Source of the DNA: Gammaproteobacteria bacterium
GTDB lineage: Bacteria; Pseudomonadota; Gammaproteobacteria; UBA4575
Assembly: GCA_014075255.1 (NCBI GenBank)
Contig: CP046178.1
Span: forward strand, 893,616-957,615
Reading direction: 5' to 3'
DNA: 64,000 bases
Position 1 is the stretch's first letter; every line of letters starts with the position of its first letter. The notes under the pieces are model-generated. The model had not been told where the DNA came from and made no database searches. It saw nothing but the letters and a program-made list of their open reading frames with translations. Both the position numbers and the translations under genes were made by a program. Positions 1 to 7,973 of the stretch are shown here, in pieces.

Positions 1-77
1 GAAATAATTTGCTTGTTAGCGATTGCAACTTTTACGTGTGCGCCACCAACATCCCATCCTATAATATTAGGCTGCAC
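1..77 (-). CDS. MfnF-like H4MPT-linked C1 pathway protein (N-terminal fragment)
   Basis: Only the first 25 codons lie in the window. A GTG start at 77 gives a protein beginning MQPNIIGWDVGGAHVKVAI, the N-terminal glycine-rich nucleotide-binding motif of the hydantoinase/acetate-kinase-like family found only next to H4MPT and methanofuran genes. In methanogens the family member MfnF joins the furan and tyramine halves of methanofuran. The start overlaps the end of the upstream ATP-grasp gene by 11 bp, indicating translational coupling in a cofactor-biosynthesis operon. The family call rests on a short stretch, so function is inferred from the motif and neighbours. Confidence 0.75.
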   Translation of the reverse strand, partial: MQPNIIGWDVGGAHVKVAIANKQII

Positions 78-1062
78 GTTCTGCCCCGACCTCAACAGTA
101 ACGCTAGCGTTTATAGTGGCAATAATTTCTGGCAATTCCTGCTTAGCAAAAGTCTGCAGCAACCATTCAGCAGGGTTTGTGCCTAATGCTGATTTCAAAC
201 CCACATATGAGGTCGTTAATCTTGGATTAATTTCAACCAATAACACTTCATTATTGGTAATTAAAATATCTACTCCAATATAACCTTTTAAACCAGGCAA
301 GGATTTTATTAACTTCTTACTAAATTCGATAAAATCATTTCGCTCAAGCGCATTAACCACACATTCTTTTAATTTCAGACTGTCGTCTGTCTCGATAAGC
401 TTTTGTATATTGGCACTTAACACCCGACATTTACCCTGCCAACATAACAAACTTAAACTTGCGCTTTGTGCTTGAATATAGGGCTGAATAATGTAGTTCT
501 TCATCTCGCCCAGGTTTATTGCATCACTTAGATGTTGTGTAGTGGTTAATAAATGGATGTTTTCACATCCAACCCCGTCTTTGGGCTTTATAATGATTCT
601 ATCTGCTTCTACAGATTCTATATTTTCTATTCCGTACGTTGGAATTTGAGAAACACCATAGCCTTGCAAATATTCGAAAGTATCTAGCTTATTGCCCACC
701 AGCGCTATGCTTTCGGCTGTGCTATTAAGCAACATGAACCCTCTATTAGAATATTTCTCACACAAACTAGATAAAATATTTCCACTTTCTGGTGCAATAA
801 TCAGCAAAGCATCCACATGCGAGGACAAAGTATCAATCACCTCAACATAATCGTGCTCTGCACTCACAACATGCTCATCATTAACACAAGGGTTACGCTG
901 CAATCGATAATCACGCATTATACTGACTTGCACATCAGCCAATTCTGAAAAATCTTCAACTACAGCATTAAGCATTAATTTACCTTCATTCACTAACGTA
1001 GCTGGCAACGCCTCGCCTACCAACCCTCCACCAGTGATATACTCGAAGATCAATATATTCAT
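67..1062 (-). CDS. ATP-grasp ligase, MfnD-like (methanofuran biosynthesis candidate)
   Basis: About 331 residues from the ATG at 1062, starting MNILIFEYITGGG. The longer reading from 1104 adds 14 residues that look non-native. The Lys/Gly-rich ATP loop is seen as IIIKPKDGVGCENI, and the C-terminal LLVEINPRLTTSYVG carries the usual acidic and Asn metal ligands of ATP-grasp enzymes. The family (COG1821-like) includes tyramine-glutamate ligase MfnD of methanogens. Together with the overlapping MfnF-like gene, a role in attaching glutamate to methanofuran is likely but inferred. The gene starts back to back with the HisA-like gene, with only 10 bp between the start codons. Confidence 0.85.
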   Translation of the reverse strand: MNILIFEYITGGGLVGEALPATLVNEGKLMLNAVVEDFSELADVQVSIMRDYRLQRNPCVNDEHVVSAEHDYVEVIDTLSSHVDALLIIAPESGNILSSLCEKYSNRGFMLLNSTAESIALVGNKLDTFEYLQGYGVSQIPTYGIENIESVEADRIIIKPKDGVGCENIHLLTTTQHLSDAINLGEMKNYIIQPYIQAQSASLSLLCWQGKCRVLSANIQKLIETDDSLKLKECVVNALERNDFIEFSKKLIKSLPGLKGYIGVDILITNNEVLLVEINPRLTTSYVGLKSALGTNPAEWLLQTFAKQELPEIIATINASVTVEVGAERAA

Positions 1063-1072
1063 ATTATTTGAA

Positions 1073-1780
1073 ATGCTAATCGTCCCTGTTATAGATCTTT
1101 GCAAAGGTATTGTTGTTCATGCAATTGAAGGTAATAGAAAAGAATATCAGGCCATTGAATCTAAGCTTTGCTCTTCTGCTGATCCATTAGATGTCATAAG
1201 TGGCTTTCTAAAAGTATTTAATTTCAAATCAATTTATATTGCGGATTTAGATGCATTAGAACAACAAAATGCTCATTTAAAAATTGTTGAATCCATCTGC
1301 AATAAACACCCAGAATTAGAAGTTTGGTTGGATACCGGCCCTTCATTGATAGAGCATTATTTACAGAAAACTGATTTTCATAATTTACGTTTAATTCTTT
1401 CCTCAGAGTCACTGCCTTCAGTAACTACTTTCTCTTCACTGCTAGACCAATATCCTCAACATAATTTTCTTTTATCTCTAGACTACAAAGCCAATACACT
1501 GCTTGGGCCACAAGGGCTTTTACAGCACAAACAACAATGGCCAGAAGATGTGATTGTGTTAAATCTTAATAGTGTTGGCGCTAAAGCTGGTGTTCAAATC
1601 CCAACCGAACTTAATCATCACGAAATAACCAATAATTTTAATACCTATTATGGTGGAGGTATACGCAATTTAAACGACATAAAAAAACTTAATTCATTTA
1701 GTTTCGCAGGCGCACTTGTTTCAACTGCTTTACATAATCAAGATATAACGGGTGATGATATCCACTTACTTAACCAATAG
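1073..1780 (+). CDS. HisA/HisF-related protein of C1 (H4MPT/methanofuran) clusters
   Basis: A predicted TIM-barrel of about 235 residues from the ATG at 1073 (MLIVPVIDL), the standard beta-1 strand of HisA-like proteins. An extra 13-residue N-terminus from 1034 is rejected because it overlaps the divergent gene and does not fit the family. C-terminal YYGGGIRNLNDI is the phosphate-binding Gly-rich loop of HisA/HisF barrels. Stand-alone relatives occur in methanogens and methylotrophs beside H4MPT genes and are not histidine enzymes; their reaction is unknown to me. It is the only rightward gene among the H4MPT genes and its end overlaps the PTPS-like gene by 11 bp. Confidence 0.85.
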   Translation: MLIVPVIDLCKGIVVHAIEGNRKEYQAIESKLCSSADPLDVISGFLKVFNFKSIYIADLDALEQQNAHLKIVESICNKHPELEVWLDTGPSLIEHYLQKTDFHNLRLILSSESLPSVTTFSSLLDQYPQHNFLLSLDYKANTLLGPQGLLQHKQQWPEDVIVLNLNSVGAKAGVQIPTELNHHEITNNFNTYYGGGIRNLNDIKKLNSFSFAGALVSTALHNQDITGDDIHLLNQ

Positions 1781-2990
1781 CCTTAAGCCTTCGCTGAGAA
1801 CTTTGACTTAAAATATTACGCAGCTGAGATTTACCTAACTCGTCTGAAACAAAGTACCTTAACAAAGCACTTTGCCCTTTCTTTTGCATCTCATCCAAAC
1901 TTGGACCTTTATAAGTACAATGTGACTGACTGGTTTCATATATTTGTAATTCAGTTAATCCCGGAAGATATTCAATTAACTTTTCCCAAATGAAAATATT
2001 TAACAGTTCAGTACTTGAACGCCAAGATAGTTCTGCTGCCACGTAATTTAAATTATGGTGATCTAACTCATTAACAATTTTTTCTTTTGCGATACGCTTC
2101 AAATAACCATAGTCGAGAACAAATCCTGTTAATGGGTCAATATGATCTTTGACCTTAACGTTCATTGCATATCGCCCGCCATGAAGATTCTCACATTTAT
2201 CAGGGTGATCGGTAATAAAATGCGCAGAATCAAAAACCAGTTCTTTAACTACTGTCGCCTTTTCATGCTGTTCAAAGAATCGTTCACATGCATTTGGTAT
2301 GTCTTGCAAGTATTCAGATAAAAGGTTAACTAACCGTGTAGTGTCTTCCAGTGTTTCACACCTCATTAATTGGCCTTCTGTATATTCAGACGCAGCAAGA
2401 GGTTTTAGTCGAATCTGATATTCTTTCGCCAGTTCGACTCCCACTCGTTGCGCATCTTCAATTTTTGGAAAATCAACAAACAGGTAGCCTGCATGTAGCT
2501 CACCAATATGCGCAATTAAAACCGCAATTTGCTGTAAAAATGAAGACCCAGAACTGTTAACGATCCTTGGTGGCAGAAAAACGCTCGGTACTTTTAAAAA
2601 GTTCTTTGCAACTACTCGATGACTATCATTTTCGTAAAAGTATTCTTGTTTGAACTGAAAACCTAGTGCATGCAGCACTTTTTGGTACCAGAGCAATTGC
2701 TCTAACCTGCGTATGCCGAGCGTAATGCAGTAAAATTCACCTTGTTGTTGAATCGCATCTGCCATATATAAGCCAGCAAGCACATCCTGCACCTGTTGGT
2801 TGAATGATTTAGTGGGCTTTAAATAGCTTGCAACATTATCTTTTTGATTTACCTGATCAGCATTAAGCAACAGATCTAGAGGTAGATGATGACGCAATGC
2901 ATACTCTTGCAAGGTTAACCCGCAACAAGCAAACAAATGCTCATTGTCTATTTGATTGCCAAGCTCTGTTTTACATTCATTACATTGCAT
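1770..2990 (-). CDS. Zn-ribbon / LAGLIDADG-like / PTPS-like fusion protein of H4MPT cluster
   Basis: A 406-residue protein with three parts. Residues 3-23 hold C3-x2-C6 and C22-C23, a possible zinc ribbon. Residues 66-140 contain LAGLYMADA at 71-79 followed by a basic stretch, resembling a LAGLIDADG module. Residues about 248-365 are a 6-pyruvoyl-tetrahydropterin synthase (PTPS/QueD)-like domain with FDSAHF (His257), Cys266, LHGG (His270), VLDYGYLKR and LDHHNLN. The usual HGH zinc motif is HGG here, so one ligand is missing. Location beside fae suggests a role in the pterin part of H4MPT synthesis or its control; I believe it corresponds to methylotroph Orf17, but that name is from memory. 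Confidence 0.8.
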   Translation of the reverse strand: MQCNECKTELGNQIDNEHLFACCGLTLQEYALRHHLPLDLLLNADQVNQKDNVASYLKPTKSFNQQVQDVLAGLYMADAIQQQGEFYCITLGIRRLEQLLWYQKVLHALGFQFKQEYFYENDSHRVVAKNFLKVPSVFLPPRIVNSSGSSFLQQIAVLIAHIGELHAGYLFVDFPKIEDAQRVGVELAKEYQIRLKPLAASEYTEGQLMRCETLEDTTRLVNLLSEYLQDIPNACERFFEQHEKATVVKELVFDSAHFITDHPDKCENLHGGRYAMNVKVKDHIDPLTGFVLDYGYLKRIAKEKIVNELDHHNLNYVAAELSWRSSTELLNIFIWEKLIEYLPGLTELQIYETSQSHCTYKGPSLDEMQKKGQSALLRYFVSDELGKSQLRNILSQSSQRRLKAIG

Positions 2991-3009
2991 ACGAATACCA
3001 TCGAATCTG

Positions 3010-3041
3010 TCTAGTGAAACTATCTAGTCAATATATCTAGT
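3010..3041. repeat. Three TCTAGT direct repeats at 13-bp period
   Basis: TCTAGT occurs at 3010-3015, 3023-3028 and 3036-3041, exactly 13 bp apart, with a degenerate fourth start (TCTGG) at 3049. The array sits 20-60 bp upstream of the start of the PTPS-like gene, where a promoter would be expected. It could be an operator for a protein binding successive helical turns; that is inference. Confidence 0.6.
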
Positions 3042-3101
3042 TAATAGATCTGGGGCTCATTATATAAGAAAATCTTACAGGTTAAGAAGAAACCAATAGG
3101 C

Positions 3102-3133
3102 AAAAAAATGCCCCGATAAAAATCGAGGCATTT
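3102..3133 (-). terminator. Rho-independent terminator of fae
   Basis: Inverted repeat 3108-3117 / 3122-3131 with an AAAA loop (one G-U pair in the leftward RNA), followed on the minus strand by a run of T (A run at 3102-3107). It lies 25 bp after the fae stop. Confidence 0.9.
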
Positions 3134-3157
3134 CTATAAATTGCTCTAAAAAGTAGC

Positions 3158-3685
3158 CTAGAAACCCTTGAATGGGTGCTCTGCGCTGTCTTTTTGTGCA
3201 ACAACTGTAGCAGCCTTAGGCTCGTCCTTAACGGCGCGCTCTAAAGATTCTTTTACAGCTTTGTAGTTGTTTTCATAGATAGCTTCGTTGCTCTTAGCTT
3301 CCCAGTGAATGAAAACACCAACACAAACGAAAACATCATCCGCTTCGTCTGCAGGGATAGTGCCGTCTTCAACGCTATCTGCTACTGCTTTAGCAACAGC
3401 TGCTTGAGCTGGGCCAAACATTTGTACTGCTTGCTCGCCACCTTTGATGGTCACTTTATTGAACATCATAGTATTTGGCTTACAAGGTAGGTTTGGTGCA
3501 ACAACAGCTAATAAAGTTGAGAAGCCGTCCTTGTTATTTACCAAGCCATTACAGAAAGCTGTTTCAACAGCAGAACCGCGTGGTCCGATTAATAAATCGA
3601 TGTGCGCGATTTCAGCCATAGTGCCTGAAGGGTCGTTATCATTAACGAGAGACTCTCCAGTCATAACTCTATTGATTAATGCCAT
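3158..3685 (-). CDS. fae: Formaldehyde-activating enzyme
   Basis: 175 residues. Fae condenses formaldehyde with tetrahydromethanopterin to methylene-H4MPT in the cytoplasm, the entry step of the pathway. Family signatures are all present: [14 protein letters not shown] (His28 aligns with the catalytic His22 of the Methylorubrum enzyme), [40 protein letters not shown] and VFIHWEA. Compared with the Methylorubrum protein as I recall it, there are about six extra residues before the AHID motif. A good ribosome site (TAGGAG) precedes the ATG. The gene has its own terminator and a long structured leader, so it is probably expressed on its own at high level. Confidence 0.98.
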   Translation of the reverse strand: MALINRVMTGESLVNDNDPSGTMAEIAHIDLLIGPRGSAVETAFCNGLVNNKDGFSTLLAVVAPNLPCKPNTMMFNKVTIKGGEQAVQMFGPAQAAVAKAVADSVEDGTIPADEADDVFVCVGVFIHWEAKSNEAIYENNYKAVKESLERAVKDEPKAATVVAQKDSAEHPFKGF

Positions 3686-3715
3686 TATTTTATTCTCCTA
3701 AAATTATATTTCTAT

Positions 3716-3793
3716 TTGTCGACAAACATAGGTTCATCTGCTGATAAACCTACAATCTCCCTTGGAACTCCGCAGACAATGTCTGTGAACCTA
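3716..3793 (-). promoter_or_regulatory. Structured fae 5' leader with competing helices
   Basis: In the leftward RNA, segment A (3793-3786, UAGGUUCA) and segment B (3752-3745, UAGGUUUA) can both pair with segment C (3736-3729, UGAACCUA). A is directly followed by a small hairpin CAGAC/GUCUG (3785-3773). A 12-base palindrome TTTGTCGACAAA follows next to the ribosome site. B-C forms an 8-bp stem with an 8-nt loop; A-C would enclose about 50 nt. Mutually exclusive pairing is typical of attenuators and riboswitches. No known class is recognised. Confidence 0.5.
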
Positions 3794-3820
3794 CCACTGT
3801 CTTACAACCGACCCATCCTA

Positions 3821-4669
3821 TTAGTATAGGCCAGCCGCGAAGATGCTAGCTGCAGTAAGATCCGCTGAGGTTCCCGGGTTGATTAGGTCTCGCTTGAGTT
3901 GGCGGTCAATTTCTAATAATTGTGCCTCGTGCCCACTCGGTATGTCCGAACGGCAGAGCTCCATCTCAAGATCCGAGATCATATCACTAATTTCCCTAGC
4001 TTTTAAGAGCCCAAATTTCCGTTCAATTAAACTATCTGGGTAATGTGCTAAATAGGACATGAACAACCCTGTTGTAGCCCATTTTTCGTCCTTCCATTTC
4101 TCCATCAACGTCTGGTAGCGAGGCACACCAAAGTTAAAAATATCCTGATAATTGTTTGAATATTGAGCAGCGATCTGATCCCAGCTAGATGCAATTTTCA
4201 TTGTATTTAAGAGAGTTACGCTAGGTTCTTCAGAAATATCTTGATCGTCTTTATCGCCCATTCCCCCAGGTTTCGCTATGCGTATCGCTTGATACACAAG
4301 CTGCGCATCTTCAATTGATGTCTGCTGTAGTATATTTTCTAAAGCCAGCTGAATATCGCCTCCAGTCCCCCGTGCATAGGCAGCATGAACTAGCGGGGCC
4401 ATTAAAAGAATCATGCCAAGATTAGTATTGGTGCCCACCGCAGCATGAGTAGCTGAAGCGGCATTCAAGATACGAAGTCCTAAACTTGAATTGGGATCAG
4501 TAATCGATTCTGCACTTACTTTGGCACTGGTCAAAAAATCATCAACACTGAGATCTTTAGCGCCTGAGTAGACACTGATATTACCCGGCTTTAGAGATTG
4601 GACATCTAATTGACATACATGCAGATAGAGACGAGTAAGCTCTGCTCGCAGTTCATTATAGCCACTCAT
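3821..4669 (-). CDS. CitG-like (triphosphoribosyl-dephospho-CoA synthase family) protein of H4MPT cluster
   Basis: 282 residues with the CitG-family pattern: SLKPGNIS near residue 27, TNTNLGMILLMAPL near residue 80, RGTGGDIQLA, and GGMGDKDDQDI around residue 135. True CitG makes a CoA-derived prosthetic group for citrate lyase. No citrate lyase genes are here, and relatives in methylotrophs lie in fae/mch clusters, so a transfer reaction in H4MPT synthesis (for example a ribofuranosyl or phosphoribosyl step) is a better guess. It lies 135 bp upstream of the fae start, with the fae leader between them. Specific activity is unknown. Confidence 0.88.
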   Translation of the reverse strand: MSGYNELRAELTRLYLHVCQLDVQSLKPGNISVYSGAKDLSVDDFLTSAKVSAESITDPNSSLGLRILNAASATHAAVGTNTNLGMILLMAPLVHAAYARGTGGDIQLALENILQQTSIEDAQLVYQAIRIAKPGGMGDKDDQDISEEPSVTLLNTMKIASSWDQIAAQYSNNYQDIFNFGVPRYQTLMEKWKDEKWATTGLFMSYLAHYPDSLIERKFGLLKAREISDMISDLEMELCRSDIPSGHEAQLLEIDRQLKRDLINPGTSADLTAASIFAAGLY

Positions 4670-4733
4670 TTTGCTGTTTTATAAATCCGGATGAAATTCT
4701 CTAGGTCTACTAGAAATATACTCTAGATCTATA

Positions 4734-4757
4734 CAGTGTGCTTGAGGAAGCACACTG
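4734..4757. other. Intergenic perfect hairpin
   Basis: CAGTGTGCTT (4734-4743) and AAGCACACTG (4748-4757) form a perfect 10-bp stem with a 4-nt loop, just after the antiporter stop. There is no T-run on either side, so it could be a processing or stability hairpin rather than an intrinsic terminator. Confidence 0.6.
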
Positions 4758-4764
4758 ACCGTAA

Positions 4765-5997
4765 TTACTTTTGTGAAAAAGCTAGAACCTTTTTAATGGT
4801 AAGCCCTTGCACGAGAATCGAGAAGACTACTATGAAGTAAGTAATCACAAGAAGAGGCTCTCGTGCCGGCCCATCTGGTATTGAAAGTGCTAAGGCAACA
4901 GAAATCCCGCCGCGCAATCCACCCCATGTTAGTATGGTTGTCACATAAGGGGAAAAAGTTCTGAACTTACTCATTATCTTGATTGGTATACCCACACATA
5001 CAAATCGCGCAAGTAGTACGACTGGAATTGCGAGCAATCCAGCTATCATAAATTGATTAGTAAAGGTTAGGATCAACAATTCCACACCAATTAATAAAAA
5101 CAGAATTGCATTGAGAATCTCATCAATAAGCTCCCAAAAATCATCAAGGCGCTCGCGGGTATTATCTGACATGGCTAACATTCTGCCTTGATTACCAATG
5201 AATAGTCCTGCTACCACAATTGCAATCGGTGCAGAGACATGGATAGATTCAGCAAACGCATACCCACCAGAAACAAGTGCCAAAGTAATTAAAGCTTCAA
5301 CCTGATAGTTATCTACCCCACGCAACATAAAGAATCCAAGTAAACCCAGACCTAGACCAAAGAAAACTCCGCCAATGGCTTCTATCGAAAATAACTTAAT
5401 TACATGCGAAGTGGTCATCTCATCACCACCGGCAGCAATCCCTAACAACACAAGAAAAACAACTACTCCAACGCCATCATTAAATAATGATTCGCCAGCA
5501 ATTTTAGTTTCTAAGGTTTTTGGTGCACCCACTAATTTTAAAATTCCCATCACTGCAATAGGATCAGTAGGTGAAATTAGTGCGCCAAACACCAAACAAT
5601 ACATATATTCAACAGGAATTCCTAGCCATTGCAGAATGTAGTACATTACAGTACCAATAATAAATGTAGAACTAATTACTCCGACAGTAGCCAGTGTGGC
5701 AATTAACCATTTCTGCTCTCGTAAGTCGTTAATATTTACATGCAATGCACCAGCAAAAAGCAAAAAACTCAACATACCGTGCAACAATGCTTCATTGAAA
5801 TCTATGCTTTTAACCAGCGCTGTTGCCTGCTCATCTAAAGAAAATCCAAATTCTCCAAATAACAGCAGCGCTAACGAGAACAACAAGCTCAGCAACATAA
5901 TGCCAATCGTTGTTGGTAGCTTAATATATTTATAATTTATATAGGAAAACACTGCAGCAAAAGATAGAAGTAGTGAGATAATTTCAAATAAACTCAT
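4765..5997 (-). CDS. Na+/H+ antiporter, CPA1/NhaP-like
   Basis: 410 residues with about 12 hydrophobic segments. SPTDPIAVMGIL (about residue 143) and GESLFNDGVGVVVF (about residue 168) are the CPA1 motifs carrying the ion-binding Asp residues; TWGGLRGGISVALALS is the usual late-helix motif. There is no long C-terminal cytoplasmic domain. The family exports Na+ (or K+) in exchange for H+. The gene is inserted between the RimK-like and CitG-like genes of the H4MPT series in the same direction, which is unexpected; either it is co-transcribed to manage Na+/pH during C1 metabolism or it is a chance insertion. Confidence 0.92.
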   Translation of the reverse strand: MSLFEIISLLLSFAAVFSYINYKYIKLPTTIGIMLLSLLFSLALLLFGEFGFSLDEQATALVKSIDFNEALLHGMLSFLLFAGALHVNINDLREQKWLIATLATVGVISSTFIIGTVMYYILQWLGIPVEYMYCLVFGALISPTDPIAVMGILKLVGAPKTLETKIAGESLFNDGVGVVVFLVLLGIAAGGDEMTTSHVIKLFSIEAIGGVFFGLGLGLLGFFMLRGVDNYQVEALITLALVSGGYAFAESIHVSAPIAIVVAGLFIGNQGRMLAMSDNTRERLDDFWELIDEILNAILFLLIGVELLILTFTNQFMIAGLLAIPVVLLARFVCVGIPIKIMSKFRTFSPYVTTILTWGGLRGGISVALALSIPDGPAREPLLVITYFIVVFSILVQGLTIKKVLAFSQK

Positions 5998-6029
5998 AAG
6001 AACCTACTAGCATTAATTCAAATGTTAAA

Positions 6030-6959
6030 CTAATTAGCGACAGTTAAGTCAGCCTGTGTTTGCATACAGTTAACAAAATCCTCAGCAAGCCTGTCTGCCA
6101 CCACTAAGTTATTCACGCTTTCCAACCCTTTCCAGGCAGGAATGCTATTCACCTCGGTGACCCATAATTTTCCATCCAGATCTTGCATTACATCAACTCC
6201 AGCATAGTGCATATCGACTGCCTGCACGGCATCTTTAGCCATTTCTGCAAACTGGTCATTTATGACGGCTGAGTAGCACTTGCCACCATTGGCAACATTA
6301 CTTATCCAATCCATACCTTCTCTTCTCATCGAGGCAATCACCCGATCACCAATCACGAATATTCTCCAATCAAATGCACTTTCATCACCAGTTTGTATGA
6401 AGCGCTGCAAGTAATAGATTTTGTTATAGACCTTAAAATTTGTAATATCTTCAGGCTTACAAATAAGCTGTAGATCTTTACCTTGCGACCCAAAAAGTGG
6501 TTTTGCGACCACTTTATTACCCATCGCTAATTCACGTCGAATAAAGGAATAAGCTTGATGCACATCATTCCCAATCCACGTAGGTGGTGTATGTATTCCA
6601 GCTTGATCTAATAGAAAACTTGTCATGCCTTTATCAACACTACGCTCAATAGCTCGCGCACTGTTGTAAACCAATATTTTTAATTCGTGTAAGGCATGCA
6701 ACACATCAAGATAGAAGACAACCTCCTCTAAGGTTCCACCCTGCACTCCTCGCACAAACACCCCATCTGGCAATGCTCCTTCAAAACCCGGTATGAATAA
6801 GCTACTACCATTTTTATTTTTTTCATGACCACTGACATTGATGTAACAGTCCGTTAACGAGACATTTGTACACTTATAGCCTTTTCTTGCAAAGGCATTA
6901 TGCAATTCTCTTCCGTGCCACCCTGGATCATCGGTAACAAGTGCAATACGTTTTGACAC
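6030..6959 (-). CDS. RimK-like ATP-grasp ligase of H4MPT cluster
   Basis: 309 residues from a GTG start at 6959. ATP-grasp features: KVVAKPLFGSQGKDLQLI for the ATP loop, DWRIFVIGDRVIASMRR, GVDVMQDLDGKLWVTEVNS near the C-terminus. RimK-type enzymes add glutamate to a carboxylate; methanogen relatives (MptN/CofF) glutamylate tetrahydromethanopterin or F420. Lying 10 bp after mch, it probably glutamylates the H4MPT side chain, but substrate is inferred from context. I believe it is the methylotroph Orf5 family, from memory. Confidence 0.88.
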   Translation of the reverse strand: MSKRIALVTDDPGWHGRELHNAFARKGYKCTNVSLTDCYINVSGHEKNKNGSSLFIPGFEGALPDGVFVRGVQGGTLEEVVFYLDVLHALHELKILVYNSARAIERSVDKGMTSFLLDQAGIHTPPTWIGNDVHQAYSFIRRELAMGNKVVAKPLFGSQGKDLQLICKPEDITNFKVYNKIYYLQRFIQTGDESAFDWRIFVIGDRVIASMRREGMDWISNVANGGKCYSAVINDQFAEMAKDAVQAVDMHYAGVDVMQDLDGKLWVTEVNSIPAWKGLESVNNLVVADRLAEDFVNCMQTQADLTVAN

Positions 6960-6969
6960 AAAAGCTCTA

Positions 6970-7914
6970 CTATGAAAAAGATTTATTTAACAAGGCTGGA
7001 TCTAGTTTTCCACCTCTAAAGGTGTTTCCACTTTCTACTGCAGTAACCATCACTGACGCTGGACTAAATAACATCGGATCGACTTTAAAAAAGTCATACT
7101 CATAGTCCTTAAATATTTGCGCAAAAGGTTTGCCATAATCTTTGGATGAGCTTGACGGTAATTCTTTCGCCAATTTTTCTGCTGCGGCATCATCACCTTT
7201 AACAAACAACTGCGCTCTTCCAGCAAATAGAATCGCATCATTGGTTCGGCCCATAGCTTTTACAAAGTCTGGAATCGGTGGAGACAATGGCGCACTGGCT
7301 GAGCCATCTAAAACATGCTCTAAAGGGAAATGTAGTTCATGGGTTTTATGCATAGCCACTTCAAGCACACGTGCAACCACTTGCATATTGCCAGCTATTG
7401 AACTGGTTGGTGTTAAGACAAAGGTTATTGCACTAGGATCTAACTTGCACGTATCTGCAACCTTATCGATCACCTCAATGGGTGGCAATTTATCGACCTC
7501 AAGCACAAAAACTGCACTGTCACATTGATCTTTATACCCTAGCTCTTCGAATAACGGCTCTTTTAGAGCAATTGCACGTCCTGGCCCTGAACCTAGTGCA
7601 TGGAATTTTTCATGCGACAAACTCCAACCAGCATACTGGCTCGCCAAACAGGCTAAAACTGGATGCGAAGTATGTACATGCAAAGAAAGTGGCCAATCAT
7701 CTACCGCAGAGGCATGGTATAAATTCACATTCCCTAAACCACCCATACATATTTCACCAATAATCCTACCGGCTTCCAACCCTCCTACACATTCTATTCC
7801 AGCATCAATATAAGTAGCGCCATTAGAAAACTTTCCAATATTCACTCGCAATGCTTCGCTTTTTGTTATCAGCTCGTGCACCAATGGCTTGACTAATTCA
7901 TTCACACTGATCAT
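6970..7914 (-). CDS. mch: Methenyl-tetrahydromethanopterin cyclohydrolase
   Basis: 314 residues matching Mch along its length: [61 protein letters not shown], and [19 protein letters not shown]. It hydrolyses methenyl-H4MPT to N5-formyl-H4MPT in the cytoplasm, the step between MtdB and the formyltransferase FhcD. ATG at 7914 gives [16 protein letters not shown]. It is 10 bp from the RimK-like gene and 60 bp downstream of the second ATP-grasp gene, consistent with one operon. Confidence 0.97.
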   Translation of the reverse strand: MISVNELVKPLVHELITKSEALRVNIGKFSNGATYIDAGIECVGGLEAGRIIGEICMGGLGNVNLYHASAVDDWPLSLHVHTSHPVLACLASQYAGWSLSHEKFHALGSGPGRAIALKEPLFEELGYKDQCDSAVFVLEVDKLPPIEVIDKVADTCKLDPSAITFVLTPTSSIAGNMQVVARVLEVAMHKTHELHFPLEHVLDGSASAPLSPPIPDFVKAMGRTNDAILFAGRAQLFVKGDDAAAEKLAKELPSSSSKDYGKPFAQIFKDYEYDFFKVDPMLFSPASVMVTAVESGNTFRGGKLDPALLNKSFS

Positions 7915-7973
7915 CGACTTCTTCCTTATTATTTAGCTAATTGTTATTTAAATATTTTATTTAGATTTATTGT

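Noticed and set aside
3821-4669. Citrate lyase maturation (CitG) function
   Set aside because: No citrate lyase genes nearby; the gene sits inside the H4MPT series.
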